Below are positions 10,731 to 21,653 of a DNA stretch of 64,000 nt, piece by piece. The notes under the pieces are model-generated. The model was not told where the DNA came from and did no database searches. It worked only from the letters and a program-made list of their open reading frames with translations. The stretch lies in the NCBI GenBank assembly GCA_004352715.1, contig SCFE01000100.1, positions 706,558 to 770,557 on the forward strand, given 5' to 3'. Source of the stretch: Hofstenia miamia (lineage: Eukaryota; Xenacoelomorpha; Acoela). Numbering within the stretch: the stretch's first letter is position 1; each line of letters opens with the position of its first letter. The translations under genes were made by a program, and so were the position numbers.

Positions 10731-13126
10731 CTTCTAGAATATAAGGCCATGTACTAATTGATCAATTTTTAAGAGTAAGAGAAGTAAGTCAGTGGCTTAA
10801 CCTGAATTCGGGCATTAACATTGTATTTGCATCACTCTGAACGTATTAGTTTAATGAAAAAATTCGCCTTCTTTTGCAGTTTTCTAATTTTTATTATAGA
10901 AAGCCGTAGTAGGTATAAAAAGAAAACTGGTACAATTTATAAGTAAACTAGTATTAAAATATAACAAGAATTTATAAATTCTCCTTTGAATAAAATGTAA
11001 GCAGATGAAAAACATTAACACAAAACATCAATTGAATGAAGCTTAAGAACAGTTGTATTATGATTTGGTTTCACCAAGATACTGGAGTATTTTTAAATTT
11101 AGCTCATATCAAAATTTAATGACCTAGTGAATGAAATTTCTATTCAATTCTATGGACAATAGAACTAAAAGTGTAATTGATACAAATTGCTCTTTTGTCT
11201 AACAATTATACTTAGTATAAGTGTTCCAATATCAGTATTTCTGAAAACAATGACCAATTTTAGACAAGTGCCACAGATCATGACAAAAATAAATTTTGTA
11301 CTCTCCTACCATATTAATCTCAAAGCACATCTATTATTTTAGAATTACCAGCATCTGTAAACCACTGTTGTAAATAATTTGTATACATTGGTATCTTGAT
11401 CTAAGAATATTTAATAACTAATAACAAAAGTATCCCTCCCCTCTGCTAGGACTCCAATGACCCTGAAAATTATCAAAATTGCAATAAATATTGGCATTTT
11501 TTTTAAAATGATGATTGAGTTTTTTAAAAAATGAAATTGGATGATCTAACGCTTCATTCTGCTTTACCCGAAGTTTTGTTCTTGTTGGGAGTTTCTTCAA
11601 ATATGAGCTGTAAAAATGAGAAAATGTATAATAGTCAACAGCCATTTCGCATTCTTTGCATTTAAGCATATTTTCTTTCTTGTCTTAATAACATGTTGAC
11701 GGCAGATAGATGACATGTTCAATATGCTGATTACATGTTCTTAGAATGTTTGAATTGTAAAATACAACTGAATTCAGAAAAAATCGAGGCAATCTACCTT
11801 TTCGAAATGGGTCTGGTCATCGCTACAGCTTAGTTTGCAACTTTGTATTAGCTTGGAAGAAATCAGCTGTAGCAGTGTGCTATATGACAGCGTTTTATCA
11901 GCCTGATTGCAAAAAGATATCTTACAATTTTTAGTAAATTTATTGTAGCCGTATATACATTAACATAGGAAATTTAAATATTATTGTTCACCAGATGCGT
12001 AATGCGACAAAATCGAAAGATAAATATAACGGTCTCTTCCACATTACTTTGAAATAGATTTGCTGGCTTTGATTTGATCTTAACTTCATGCATATAGTAA
12101 TGAAGGTATCTGTAGCTGTTTAATTGATAACTATTCATTAAAAATGCACCCTTGGAAAATTAGTAAATCTCTTATTGTCATTGAAGTGAAGTTGGCAATA
12201 TATAAATTTGTATTAAATATCAAATATAAGCATTTTCACCAAGAATGCGACCATTATAATTTTTTGGAATACTCTATGAAACTAAATAGTACTTCGTTTA
12301 CTTTTAGGTGCCCATTTCTATCAGTAAGAATTCTGAAATGTTATTTTTAATTAAACAAAGTCTATTACATTGCGTGTCAAATATTTGTATTGTTTTTTAT
12401 TACATACTTGTACATACAATTGGAAAAACGATAATCGGCGATAATATCGATAAGGTTATCTATGGGAACTTTTAAGAATATCAATTCCTGGTGACATAGT
12501 AAAAAAACTATTGAAAATACACTAAGCTGCATTTTTGTACATTAAATATTGTTGAACGTTTATAGAGTAGTGTGAAATATTGATATTCACGAAATATTGC
12601 AAAATCTTCGTCTGTTAACATATAAAATTCAGATGTTTTTTTTGTAACAAACATTTTTGTGGCATAAAACCTCAACAGTAATGTTGAACGTTGTTTTTAA
12701 CAGGGATTTAGTATAATTGATATATCTATTGAGATATATTAAGTGATCTTATAATCTACTTCAACACAGACGATTATGTCGTTATCGATTACCTAGTTGC
12801 ATTCACACACCTTCTTTTTAAAAGTTTGTGACTGTTTGGGGCGAAATTTCACCCCAAGCAAAGTTTACTTAAATATTTCTTGCAAAATATTGAAGTAACA
12901 CAAATGAAATTCTATGACTTTTCACTGAACAAAAAGACCTTTCAAATGGAAAATTTGCATAGAGTATACTCTTGCGAAAATGTATACTTGTAAGTGTTTG
13001 GGGTGCACTTGCATCCCAACATCTATGTGCTTGTTTACAAAAATTACTAACGAAATTATTAAAATACATATATAGGAATGTACTTATATATGGTATATAC
13101 ATTATATATACAAATAAATAAACAAT
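10731..13126. other. Gene-free stretch
   Basis: AT-rich with only short frames (11418-11669 minus, 12144-12350 plus), none with a recognisable domain. Two similar motifs, TGTTTGGGGCGAAATTTCA (about 12834) and TGTTTGGGGTGCACTTGCA (about 12994), each followed by a complementary CCCAA, are the only notable structure. Confidence 0.4.
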
Positions 13127-14149
13127 TATATATATATATATATATATATNNNNNNNNNNNNNNNNNNNNNNNNNNNNNNNNNNNNNNNNNNNNNNNNNNN
13201 NNNNNNNNNNNNNNNNNNNNNNNNNNNNNNNNNNNNNNNNNNNNNNNNNNNNNNNNNNNNNNNNNNNNNNNNNNNNNNNNNNNNNNNNNNNNNNNNNNNN
13301 NNNNNNNNNNNNNNNNNNNNNNNNNNNNNNNNNNNNNNNNNNNNNNNNNNNNNNNNNNNNNNNNNNNNNNNNNNNNNNNNNNNNNNNNNNNNNNNNNNNN
13401 NNNNNNNNNNNNNNNNNNNNNNNNNNNNNNNNNNNNNNNNNNNNNNNNNNNNNNNNNNNNNNNNNNNNNNNNNNNNNNNNNNNNNNNNNNNNNNNNNNNN
13501 NNNNNNNNNNNNNNNNNNNNNNNNNNNNNNNNNNNNNNNNNNNNNNNNNNNNNNNNNNNNNNNNNNNNNNNNNNNNNNNNNNNNNNNNNNNNNNNNNNNN
13601 NNNNNNNNNNNNNNNNNNNNNNNNNNNNNNNNNNNNNNNNNNNNNNNNNNNNNNNNNNNNNNNNNNNNNNNNNNNNNNNNNNNNNNNNNNNNNNNNNNNN
13701 NNNNNNNNNNNNNNNNNNNNNNNNNNNNNNNNNNNNNNNNNNNNNNNNNNNNNNNNNNNNNNNNNNNNNNNNNNNNNNNNNNNNNNNNNNNNNNNNNNNN
13801 NNNNNNNNNNNNNNNNNNNNNNNNNNNNNNNNNNNNNNNNNNNNNNNNNNNNNNNNNNNNNNNNNNNNNNNNNNNNNNNNNNNNNNNNNNNNNNNNNNNN
13901 NNNNNNNNNNNNNNNNNNNNNNNNNNNNNNNNNNNNNNNNNNNNNNNNNNNNNNNNNNNNNNNNNNNNNNNNNNNNNNNNNNNNNNNNNNNNNNNNNNNN
14001 NNNNNNNNNNNNNNNNNNNNNNNNNNNNNNNNNNNNNNNNNNNNNNNNNNNNNNNNNNNNNNNNNNNNNNNNNNNNNNNNNNNNNNNNNNNNNNNNNNNN
14101 NNNNNNNNNNNNNNNNNNNNNNNNNNNNNNNNNNNNNNNNNNNNNNNNN
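13127..14149. other. (TA)n tract followed by a 1000-N gap
   Basis: A TA run at 13127-13149 runs directly into exactly 1000 N (13150-14149). The round size indicates a gap of unknown length. Frames that span it are artefacts. Confidence 0.95.
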
Positions 14150-14406
14150 ACTGTGGGTTCCCTAAAACTAAATTTTGAATAACTCCAAATTTAAATTCTG
14201 CATCTGTAGATATCATCGTGGGGAAATTTCCAAGAATACATAATATACAAATTTTAAACACGCACACCTATGCTCAAATACAAAGCTAAAATGACATAAA
14301 AGCACATTCATTTCCAAATTTTTAAAATGCGAAGCTTAAATCTTGAAAAAATTATAGCAATTAATGAAACATTGAAAAAATGAATGCTAAGAAAATCATC
14401 ATATAC

Positions 14407-14540
14407 CTGAATTTGTTCAAACGGGATTTCGAATACAAATGACTCGTTATAATAAGGATTAAGTGTTCGCTTTTTGATGGTTGTTTTCTTCTTTTTAATC
14501 CGTTTGCCATTCTGCATTAAGACGATCTTTGCGTAAGGAT
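14407..14540 (-). CDS. Synaptotagmin C2B-domain exon
   Basis: A 134-bp minus-strand exon. The acceptor is TTCATTTTAG before 14540 and the donor is GTATAT from 14406. It starts two bases into a codon and then gives 44 codons, [14 protein letters not shown] followed by a KKKKTTIKK run and [19 protein letters not shown]. This is the calcium-binding and polybasic part of the C2B domain of synaptotagmin-1/2-type proteins, the calcium sensor for vesicle exocytosis. The lysine strip that binds acidic lipids and SNAREs is intact, and splice phase and length agree exactly. No other C2 exon is visible in the window, so the flanking introns must be long. The next exon may be in the 1000-N gap or beyond. 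The paralogue is most likely the synaptotagmin-1 type. Confidence 0.9.
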
Positions 14541-14680
14541 CTAAAATGAACGTCTGTGATATTACTTCCGAATATTTCAATATGCATTTTGTAATTTCAT
14601 AAATCTATATTCTTAGTTACTGGGATTATAAATACAATTCAGTACCAATATATCATCACTATGGTTCCGATGAAATCAAA

Positions 14681-14835
14681 TTACTTACTTACTTACTTAT
14701 TTACATACTTACTTACTTATGTTTTTACTTACTTACTTACTCATTTACTTACTTACATACTTATTTATTTACTTACTTACTTACGTACTTATTTATTCAA
14801 TTACTTACTTATTTATTTACTTACTTACTTACTTA

Positions 14836-14870
<35 letters not shown>

Positions 14871-14887
14871 TTTACTTACTTACTTAC
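14681..14887. repeat. (TTAC)n tetranucleotide microsatellite
   Basis: About 200 bp of TTAC units with scattered TTAT and TACA variants. It translates as Leu-Thr-Tyr repeats in an accidental open frame. It lies in the putative intron upstream of the synaptotagmin exon. Confidence 0.95.
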
Positions 14888-15382
14888 ATATGTAATCAAA
14901 ATTGCATAAAATACAATTTTAACACATGTGAAGTATTTGAATATATCAATTAGATTTTGCAGCAGTAAGTTTTAAATAGAAGTATATAGTTGGTGCAATG
15001 AACCAATTGCTAAAAATGCATAGGTTATTTGAATGAGAATAAAAATATAATGTAAACTCCACGGAAGAGTATTCTTTTTATTAACTATGGAAATTATTTC
15101 TAAAAAATGCTGTCAGACGCTATTTCGTCTAAAAATAATATTAGCAGAAATATAATATTTGTCTGATATTAACGGAATGCACGAAAATTCAATAAATTCG
15201 ATTTCCTTGACAATCATTTTAATAATAATTAACAAATTTGTTTTGATGCCTAAATATGAATGTTGAAAAACTTCTAGACATTGATATACGATATAATGAG
15301 AATACAGTGTTCCCATTTTCTCCGCTCCAAAACAAATTTCACATAAGTTATAGCACTTCGTTGGCATATATACATAATGTAT
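14888..15382. other. Gene-free stretch
   Basis: AT-rich, with no coding feature that I can support; presumably intronic if the synaptotagmin gene extends upstream on the minus strand. Confidence 0.4.
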
Positions 15383-15390
15383 TTATATAT

Positions 15391-15425
<35 letters not shown>
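15383..15425. repeat. (TA)n microsatellite and MITE insertion site
   Basis: TA run ending at the left terminus of mariner MITE copy 1, which targets TA. Confidence 0.9.
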
Positions 15426-15428
<3 letters not shown>

Positions 15429-15843
15429 GGTGGTCCATAAGTTTGTATACAGTTAACACAAACATTTAAATAACAAGAAATAGTGAATTAAACACAGCAT
15501 AAACAACAAAAAACACCGATGGACTACTTTCTATGGGGTGTTGTCAAAGATGATGTCTATGGCGAAAGCCTACATCTGTTCCGGAAATGAAACAATACAT
15601 AACTGATTCATTCAATCGTATCACGGAAAACAAAGAGCTGTGTTCCAAGTTATGTCGTGGGGTTGAACATCTCTTGAAAAATGCGTTACCAATGAAGGAA
15701 AGCAATTTGAACATTTGTCTTAATCTTTGAATACATACTGTTTGTTTTTTATGTTTTTTTTGTTGTTTATGCTGTGTTTAATTCACTATTTCTTGTTATT
15801 TAAATGTTTGTATTAACTGTATACAAACTTTTGGGCCACCCTG
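15426..15843 (+). mobile_element. mariner MITE family, copy 1 (418 bp)
   Basis: The element begins CAGGGTGGTCCATAAGTTTG, ends in the complement CCACCCTG, and has TA on both sides. The inverted repeats are nearly identical for about 90 bp, so a single strand can fold into a long hairpin. Between them is the 3' tail of a transposase gene: the frame begins MDYFLWGVVKDDVYG, typical of the segment after the third catalytic residue in mariner/Tc1 enzymes, and then shifts after a one-base loss. It is a non-autonomous deletion derivative. Close copies are at 28410-28829 and 41590-41771. Confidence 0.88.
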
Positions 15844-16426
15844 TATATTAGATTTAATCAACGCCAGCTTCGAATGTGTTTATATATATATATGTACATG
15901 CATATATATCTATAAATATAAGTTATATTTTGCTAAGATTTAACATATTCCATATAAAAATAAATAATTTAACAGCAAATGTGCTTTGCTATACAATTAT
16001 AGCTTAATCAATGATTAAGAGTAGGCAAATAGGAAAATATAATATTGTTGATATAAAATCGACCTAGAATGTTGAAATGATGTAGTTTATTGTAGTTTTT
16101 TATTACAATTGCTTCAGCGAATTTGTTGTAAATAGTCTTAGTGATTATATAATTTTTTTTCTTTGGTTGATTGTAATGACAAAGCATTTCACATCTTAAA
16201 TTACCCTTAATATTTTCCTTAAATCTAGTTTGCAGATGTCACCTTGCTTCCTCAATATATGAGGTTGTGAGCACTCACTACAGTTATATTTGCCAGCATT
16301 GGAGAAAGTCAAGGACTTCGGAAAATAATTTTGTTACAGAGAAACTAAGGTCTTTGTTGAAGTAAAAGTTCGAATTATTTGTTTCATAATTGCGAAATTT
16401 TCTGTTGATATTATATACTTTATATA

Positions 16427-16444
16427 ATATATATATATATATAT
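16427..16444. repeat. (TA)n microsatellite
   Basis: Short TA tract in the gene-free part between the MITE and the Penelope-like relic. Confidence 0.8.
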
Positions 16445-16653
16445 TATTCTATTTCTTTAACATATGGTAAACTTCAATATATGTTTCTTAAGTTCTCTTT
16501 TTTGTTGCTTTGTATCATATATGAAGAATTGCTTCAAAAATTTTCTCATGAGATGGTGAAGATGTCCATTATTTGAAATATTGTAAAAATTTTGTTAATT
16601 GCTTCAGTAAGGTTGATGTAACTAGATGATTTTGCAAATATTCGGTTGATTAA

Positions 16654-16869
16654 CGCTAGAAACGCGGCAATAAGTCAAAATAATCTATAAGCTTTTTTGT
16701 TTTCTTCGATTTTCATTCAGTAAAAACGCTAGCAGGTACATATACTTCCAAATATGTTGATAATCTCATTGAATTTGCTCTTAGTAGGAATTTTGTTTCT
16801 ATTCAATAATTTTCGCACTTGAAACATCAGATATCAATATATTCTCAAGGATTACTCGCTGTTCTAGTG
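16654..16869. mobile_element. piggyBac-like MITE, 216 bp
   Basis: The left end CGCTAGAAACGCGG and the reverse complement of the right end CACTAGAACAGCG form short inverted repeats. TTAA lies on both sides (16650-16653 and 16870-16873), the piggyBac target. The ends match those of the larger element at 5707-6542. It lies just downstream (in minus-strand terms) of the Penelope-like reverse transcriptase relic. Confidence 0.7.
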
Positions 16870-16928
16870 TTAATGTGTCCATGGTGTTGATTTTAGGTCC
16901 ACAAGGTATATATAATCTCTGTATTTGC

Positions 16929-17769
16929 CTATTTAATATGCCACTTTGATTCAATTTCGTCCTTGGTTGTTAGTAGTTCTGGATCCAGAAATATTAGTCC
17001 ATTATTTTCTTCAGTTTTAAATGTGAATTTGATCGAGTTTAAGAAGCTGTTCATAAGTTTTTTAAATTCATCAAAGGCATTAGTATTCTTAAAAATGTAA
17101 ATGACATCATCACATATCAATAGTATAATGGTTTGAAGTTTATCTTTAGACCTTGAAATTTAGATTCAATAATGTTCAAACAGAACGCTGCCATTCTTAA
17201 GGGTAAACCCATATCCCTATCATTAATTTGCTACTCTATGTACTTGTTAATAAAAAACAGTGTTTTTGCACGTGTCAATTTTAGGATTGATTGATGAATA
17301 GATGGAATTTGCTCAATCGGTCTGATTTTATTATGTTCAATGTTGGTAAATAATGAATTTGCGGCAAGGGCTGCCATAATTACTTTGTCACAATTGAATT
17401 ACCTAGTTGATTCCTCTATTTTGTTTAAGAAATCTTCAGCATTTTTTAAAATTTTTGTAATAAATGGCAAAATAATGTTATCTAGTTCTTTAGATAGATT
17501 ATAAATGTTGTTATTGATGGAACGTAAAAATGGTCCTTGTTTTCGTGTATCTTTTGGTAATCCGTACAATCTTTTGATACTCAATTGCTCTGCATTAAAC
17601 ATCCTAATGATGTGTTAACTCTTACCTCTTCTTTGATAAAAGACTTAGTCATATCTTGGTAATTTAAATCTTTAAATTTTAATTTATCATGTAAAACGTT
17701 ATACATTTTTTTAACATAATAGTAAATGTCACATAGTAGAGTGCCATTACGTTTATCAAAACAATGTAC

Positions 17770-17795
<26 letters not shown>
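16929..17795 (-). pseudogene. Penelope-like element reverse transcriptase, broken
   Basis: Read on the minus strand from 17795 downward, conserved Penelope-like blocks appear in order: FDKRNGTLLCDIYYYVKKMY; RLYGLPKDTRKQGPFLRS followed by NIYNLSKELDNIILPF; ALAANSLFTNIEHNKI; NDRDMGLPLRMAAFCLNIIE; the catalytic ICDDVIYIFKN; and IKFTFKTEENNGLIFLDPE. These match the fingers, the DVxSLFTNIP motif, the MGSPLSP motif, the YxDD site and the FLD motif of the family. In-frame stops and frame changes break it. A Cys-containing patch near 16220-16320 (GKYNCSECSQ) could be the remains of the GIY-YIG endonuclease domain, but this is weak. The 5' part is cut off at a TA tract, and a piggyBac-like MITE sits in the 3' part. 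Confidence 0.82.
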
Positions 17796-17803
<8 letters not shown>

Positions 17804-17804
17804 T
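17769..17804. repeat. (TA)n microsatellite
   Basis: TA tract at the truncated 5' edge of the Penelope-like relic. Confidence 0.9.
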
Positions 17805-17850
17805 TAGCCAAAATGATAGCAAAAATCTCTAGTTACGTCGCTGAACATCA

Positions 17851-18174
17851 ATGGATAGAAATTTAACTATGATGATCGTCTTGCAGCAACAACGATGTTA
17901 TATCGTTTTAATCAATTTGGGGTGGAGATTTTTCATTCCAATGTTTGAAATCGTCATTCCTATTGATCGTTACACCGTACCTGACCTGTGGGGTCTACTA
18001 AAGAACAAAGTTTATGGCAGAAACCCACGCACTATGGACGATCTGAAGAATGCTATTACCGAAGAAATTCGTGCCATACCATTAGATTCGGTGAAAAATG
18101 TGTGCCGGTCTGTTCTTGACCGGATTAACAAATGTATTGAACATGATGTTCATCATTTTGAGCATTTGCTATGA
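17851..18174 (+). pseudogene. mariner/Tc1 transposase C-terminal fragment, second family
   Basis: The frame carries PDLWGLLKNKVYGRNPRTMD, then DLKNAITEEIRAIP and a tail ending INKCIEHDVHHFEHLL. This is the usual layout after the last catalytic aspartate of mariner/Tc1 enzymes (LWGYLK, then a helical tail, then a His-Phe C-terminus). It is related to, but clearly different from, the tail in the 15.4 kb MITE. The catalytic core is absent, the first third of the frame is not transposase-like, and TA tracts flank it at 17.8 and 18.3 kb. I could not find terminal inverted repeats. Confidence 0.7.
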
Positions 18175-18304
18175 ACACTTTCTTCTTTTATGATTCATCG
18201 TTTTGCACATTATAACCTCAGTAAGTTGTTTTAGATTCGCTAAATTTTATGTTCTACTATGATGATTCGTTTTTTTATTCCTATTCTTATGAATAAAGTT
18301 AGAN

Positions 18305-18349
<45 letters not shown>
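18305..18349. repeat. (TA)n microsatellite with one unresolved base
   Basis: TA run beginning right after a single n at 18304, interrupted by TG. Confidence 0.9.
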
Positions 18350-19908
18350 TTACATTGAGAAACTTTAGGGTCGTTGACAAGAATAAATTGACCTAAAAAC
18401 TATTTGTAGCAAAATCTTTTTTGTAATTTCGCATAAGTATGGAAAGCCCTGCATAAGATATTACAAACGAAAGTTGAAAGAAATTTAGTAGCGTTTCACA
18501 AGAATAGATTTTATGGTACTACGAAACTGAAAATCACTATAAATCAACCAAGTATTAGAATGTCGCTTTCACCAATATACTAATCCAAGAATAGAGATAT
18601 CTCACGCATAGTAGTTTAACTGCTGTATTAATCGATTTATTCCATTCCCAATGCAAGAGATTCATATTGTATGCTTAGCAATCAAACTAGAAATACCATT
18701 AAGTTTTTTGTCTAGTTGGAAAGGGTTAGGGCCTACATATGTTTTACAATTATTTATAGTAAAAGCAACTTCTAAATTCAGTAGGGTTTCAAAGAAATTA
18801 TCAGGAAATTGATATACTTAACTACAAATTCTTAAATTTATTTTTGAGTTTTTCCAAACAAAGAAAAAATAAAATTGCATTGTAATGCAACATAATGTTG
18901 CCTTATTTTAATTTGATATAGATGATGGTAATCCAAGCTTCTAGGTTAAAGTTTATGATAGCTGCTTGGTTGCACTATTTGACATGATTTTAATGAGCAA
19001 AAATTTCTGCTATGAAATATAGTAGATCAATAAATTTTCGGTTGAATTCCATTAAATTTGAAATTTTAAAATTTTTTTTGTCTAAATTGGAGCGAATGAA
19101 TTTCATTGCAGACTGTTATCGGGCTTTCGAATTTATTCACAAGATCAGTTTCGGTAGCGGTAATGGGTAAAAATTGCTAAATATTATCCTAAGTTGCATA
19201 ATGTATATACATGATATGAATGGTTACCTCTTCTTAGTCTTCGATAAGAATGGTGAGAATAGGAAAGCTTTGAAGTAGTTTTTTTCTTTTTCCTAAGTCT
19301 CCTCAAACTGAGATCGCTTTCGACAAATTCCTAAAATGTATTTTAAAAATTCAGTAGATTCTACTTATCCATGTCTCGAACCGTATCGACTCGACTCATC
19401 CTGACCCGTGATGCACCCTTTTCTTACAAAATTTTGCTGATTTGGAAATATGAAAAATATTTGACGACAGGTGGCTTTACTTTTACGCTAAGAAGTACAT
19501 AAGAATTATAACTTTGTCTATTTTCAAACCATTATTACCTCCAAACTTTGAAGGTTCGTCAGCAAGAGATTAAGCCCATTACTTGCATTCCATTTATATA
19601 GTGGTTTATCTTTTTATACCAACTAAAATTGGACGGATTGGTTTGTATAAATTTTTATAATCGAAAACCTGATCGATCTGAGTAAGTTTTTTATAATCAG
19701 TGGAAGAATCGGGTTGGATCAATGACTGTTGATCCGGTTCTAATCATAATCTTGTTTATTTTGATATCCCAATTTCTGTTAAAAATATCTTTTACTGAAA
19801 ATGTTTTTTTTCAAAAATGGAGTAGTGGTGCAATTATTGAAAATTTATTTTAAGCATTGCAATTGGTAAATGTAAATAATACACAATAAATGCTCTAATG
19901 ATACTTAC
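18350..19908. other. Gene-free stretch
   Basis: AT-rich, presumably intronic or intergenic. I see no exon, RNA gene or transposon end that I can defend. Confidence 0.4.
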
Positions 19909-20073
19909 TGCAGTACTTTGGGCATCGAATGTTGTTTTTTCAACGGAACAAGATTTTGACGGGCTATTTTTTGCTTCTCTGAAAGAAGGAACACGTTTGC
20001 GTGGTGTTACAGGGGTATCGGGCTTGCTGCTGCCTCCCAATCCAAAGGTCGATCGAATGCGATCTGCCGTTGA
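19909..20073 (-). CDS. Internal exon of an unidentified protein
   Basis: 165 bp, exactly 55 codons, phase 0 at both ends. On the minus strand it follows the acceptor TCTTTTTTTTAG and ends at the donor GTAAGTAT, and both are strong. The product starts STADRIRSTFGLGGSSKP, continues DTPVTPRKRVPSFREAKN, and ends KTTFDAQSTA. It is rich in Ser, Pro, Lys and Arg and looks like a disordered, possibly phosphorylated linker rather than a folded domain. I do not recognise the gene. It lies 5.4 kb upstream of the synaptotagmin exon on the same strand, but the phases do not join directly, so any shared gene would need further exons between them. Confidence 0.65.
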
Positions 20074-20639
20074 CTAAAAAAAAGATTTAAAGTCAGTTTC
20101 TATTATATTTCTTCTTTTTCAATGAATATTATGTGCTGAGTCTCTGACTGATAATTTGGAATAAATTCTGTTTCTCCAATATTCTTATTAATTCTTAAGA
20201 CATGCGTTAGAGTCTCTTAGTTAGAGATGTGTTAATATACAAATTTGCCGTGTTTAATTATCACATACTAAAATTTTGTATGTTTATTGAATTCTCCTTA
20301 GCTTCTGTATTTATCATATACTTAGTTTTCATTAAAATAGTCAACGCTATTTTTTCAGGTGCATGTTGAAGACAATATATATTGCAGATTTACGGCACAC
20401 TTGCTTCCAATTGCGTTGTTTTTCCCCAATTTATATTTTTTCTTAGGTGTACTTGTTTTGAAGCATTTAGATTTAGCAAGCCTATATTTTTGGGCCTAAG
20501 TATTGAAAATAATGCATGCACACAAAAATCTAAGGAAATTTGATGAAAAAATTTGCTGTGTATTACATTTAAAGTTGGTGCTAAATAGGTACTTATTACA
20601 TAGCTCCAAATATACACATCACAAAATTATTTAGACCCG

Positions 20640-20678
<39 letters not shown>

Positions 20679-21651
20679 CCTAAATGTTCTTTTACAAATT
20701 AGCAAAAGTTTTTTTTATTTCAAATTGGTGGTCAGTACAGTAAATATGTTCAAACATATAAATAACATATGCTATAGAAGCAAACTCATAAATATTTATA
20801 TATCATAGACAATATTCAGATTTAATTAAGTTAGTGGAAAAATGTGTTCACGTTAACTACATGCAATTTAAGAAACATACTGCCCATGAAAGTTCGTATT
20901 TACTAGAGCTTTCAAAAAGGTAATAAATGGAGAAAATTTATATTTTATCTAGAATTTTATTTATATAATTTTTAAATTTATTTTCATGAGCTTAGTTTAG
21001 TTTATAGTAAAATTTGTATGAATAAGTGCATATAAATGTGCATAAAAGCTACAAATGTTCAATGAATCTTTAAATAAACATATCAGAATAGACAAATATA
21101 AAATGCAAATATTTACAATGTATAAATTTAAAAGAAAAATATTGAAAAAATTTGTTAAGCACAAACTTGAGTCTTAGTTGAGGTTTGTCAAAAGTGGCAG
21201 CTGATGCTTTCATTACAAAAGATAATAGCACCTAACTGCATTAATATTAATGAATTTAGGAATTACAAAGAGTACTTTGTTCCTCAAGAAACTGTTATTG
21301 CGATAAGACGCTCTGCCTTTACAATGAACAGCCTGCTCAGGTATTTTGAAGAGGGACATTCATATATTCTTTTTCAAAAATTTTCAAATTTACCCCACAT
21401 CTGAAACTGGATCTAGGCAAACAAGCAGACATGCATTATATGTACATTAGTTAAATGTTGAGTTTAATTATAATAAACTTGATGTTATATTCATTATGGA
21501 ATTCTTACAAACCTCAATTCTAATGCTTTAATCAAACGCTCTCATATCATGATGCAATTACAAATGCATGTTTGCATAACATACTACCTCACAAAATTTT
21601 ATTTATACGGGACATACTCAGGAATTAAAATCGGGTAATTGGGTTGTATTC
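20074..21651. other. Gene-free stretch with a (TA)n tract
   Basis: AT-rich. A TA run lies at about 20642-20675. Short frames at 20390-20617 (minus) and 21204-21404 (plus) have no recognisable content. Confidence 0.4.
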
Positions 21652-21653
21652 TA

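Noticed and set aside
13059-14267. Open frames of 350-400 codons across the N gaps (also 40513-41658 and 50428-50793)
   Set aside because: Almost wholly unknown bases plus TA-repeat codons; not evidence of genes.
14661-14909. 82-codon plus-strand frame rich in Leu, Thr and Tyr
   Set aside because: It is the TTAC tetranucleotide microsatellite read as protein.
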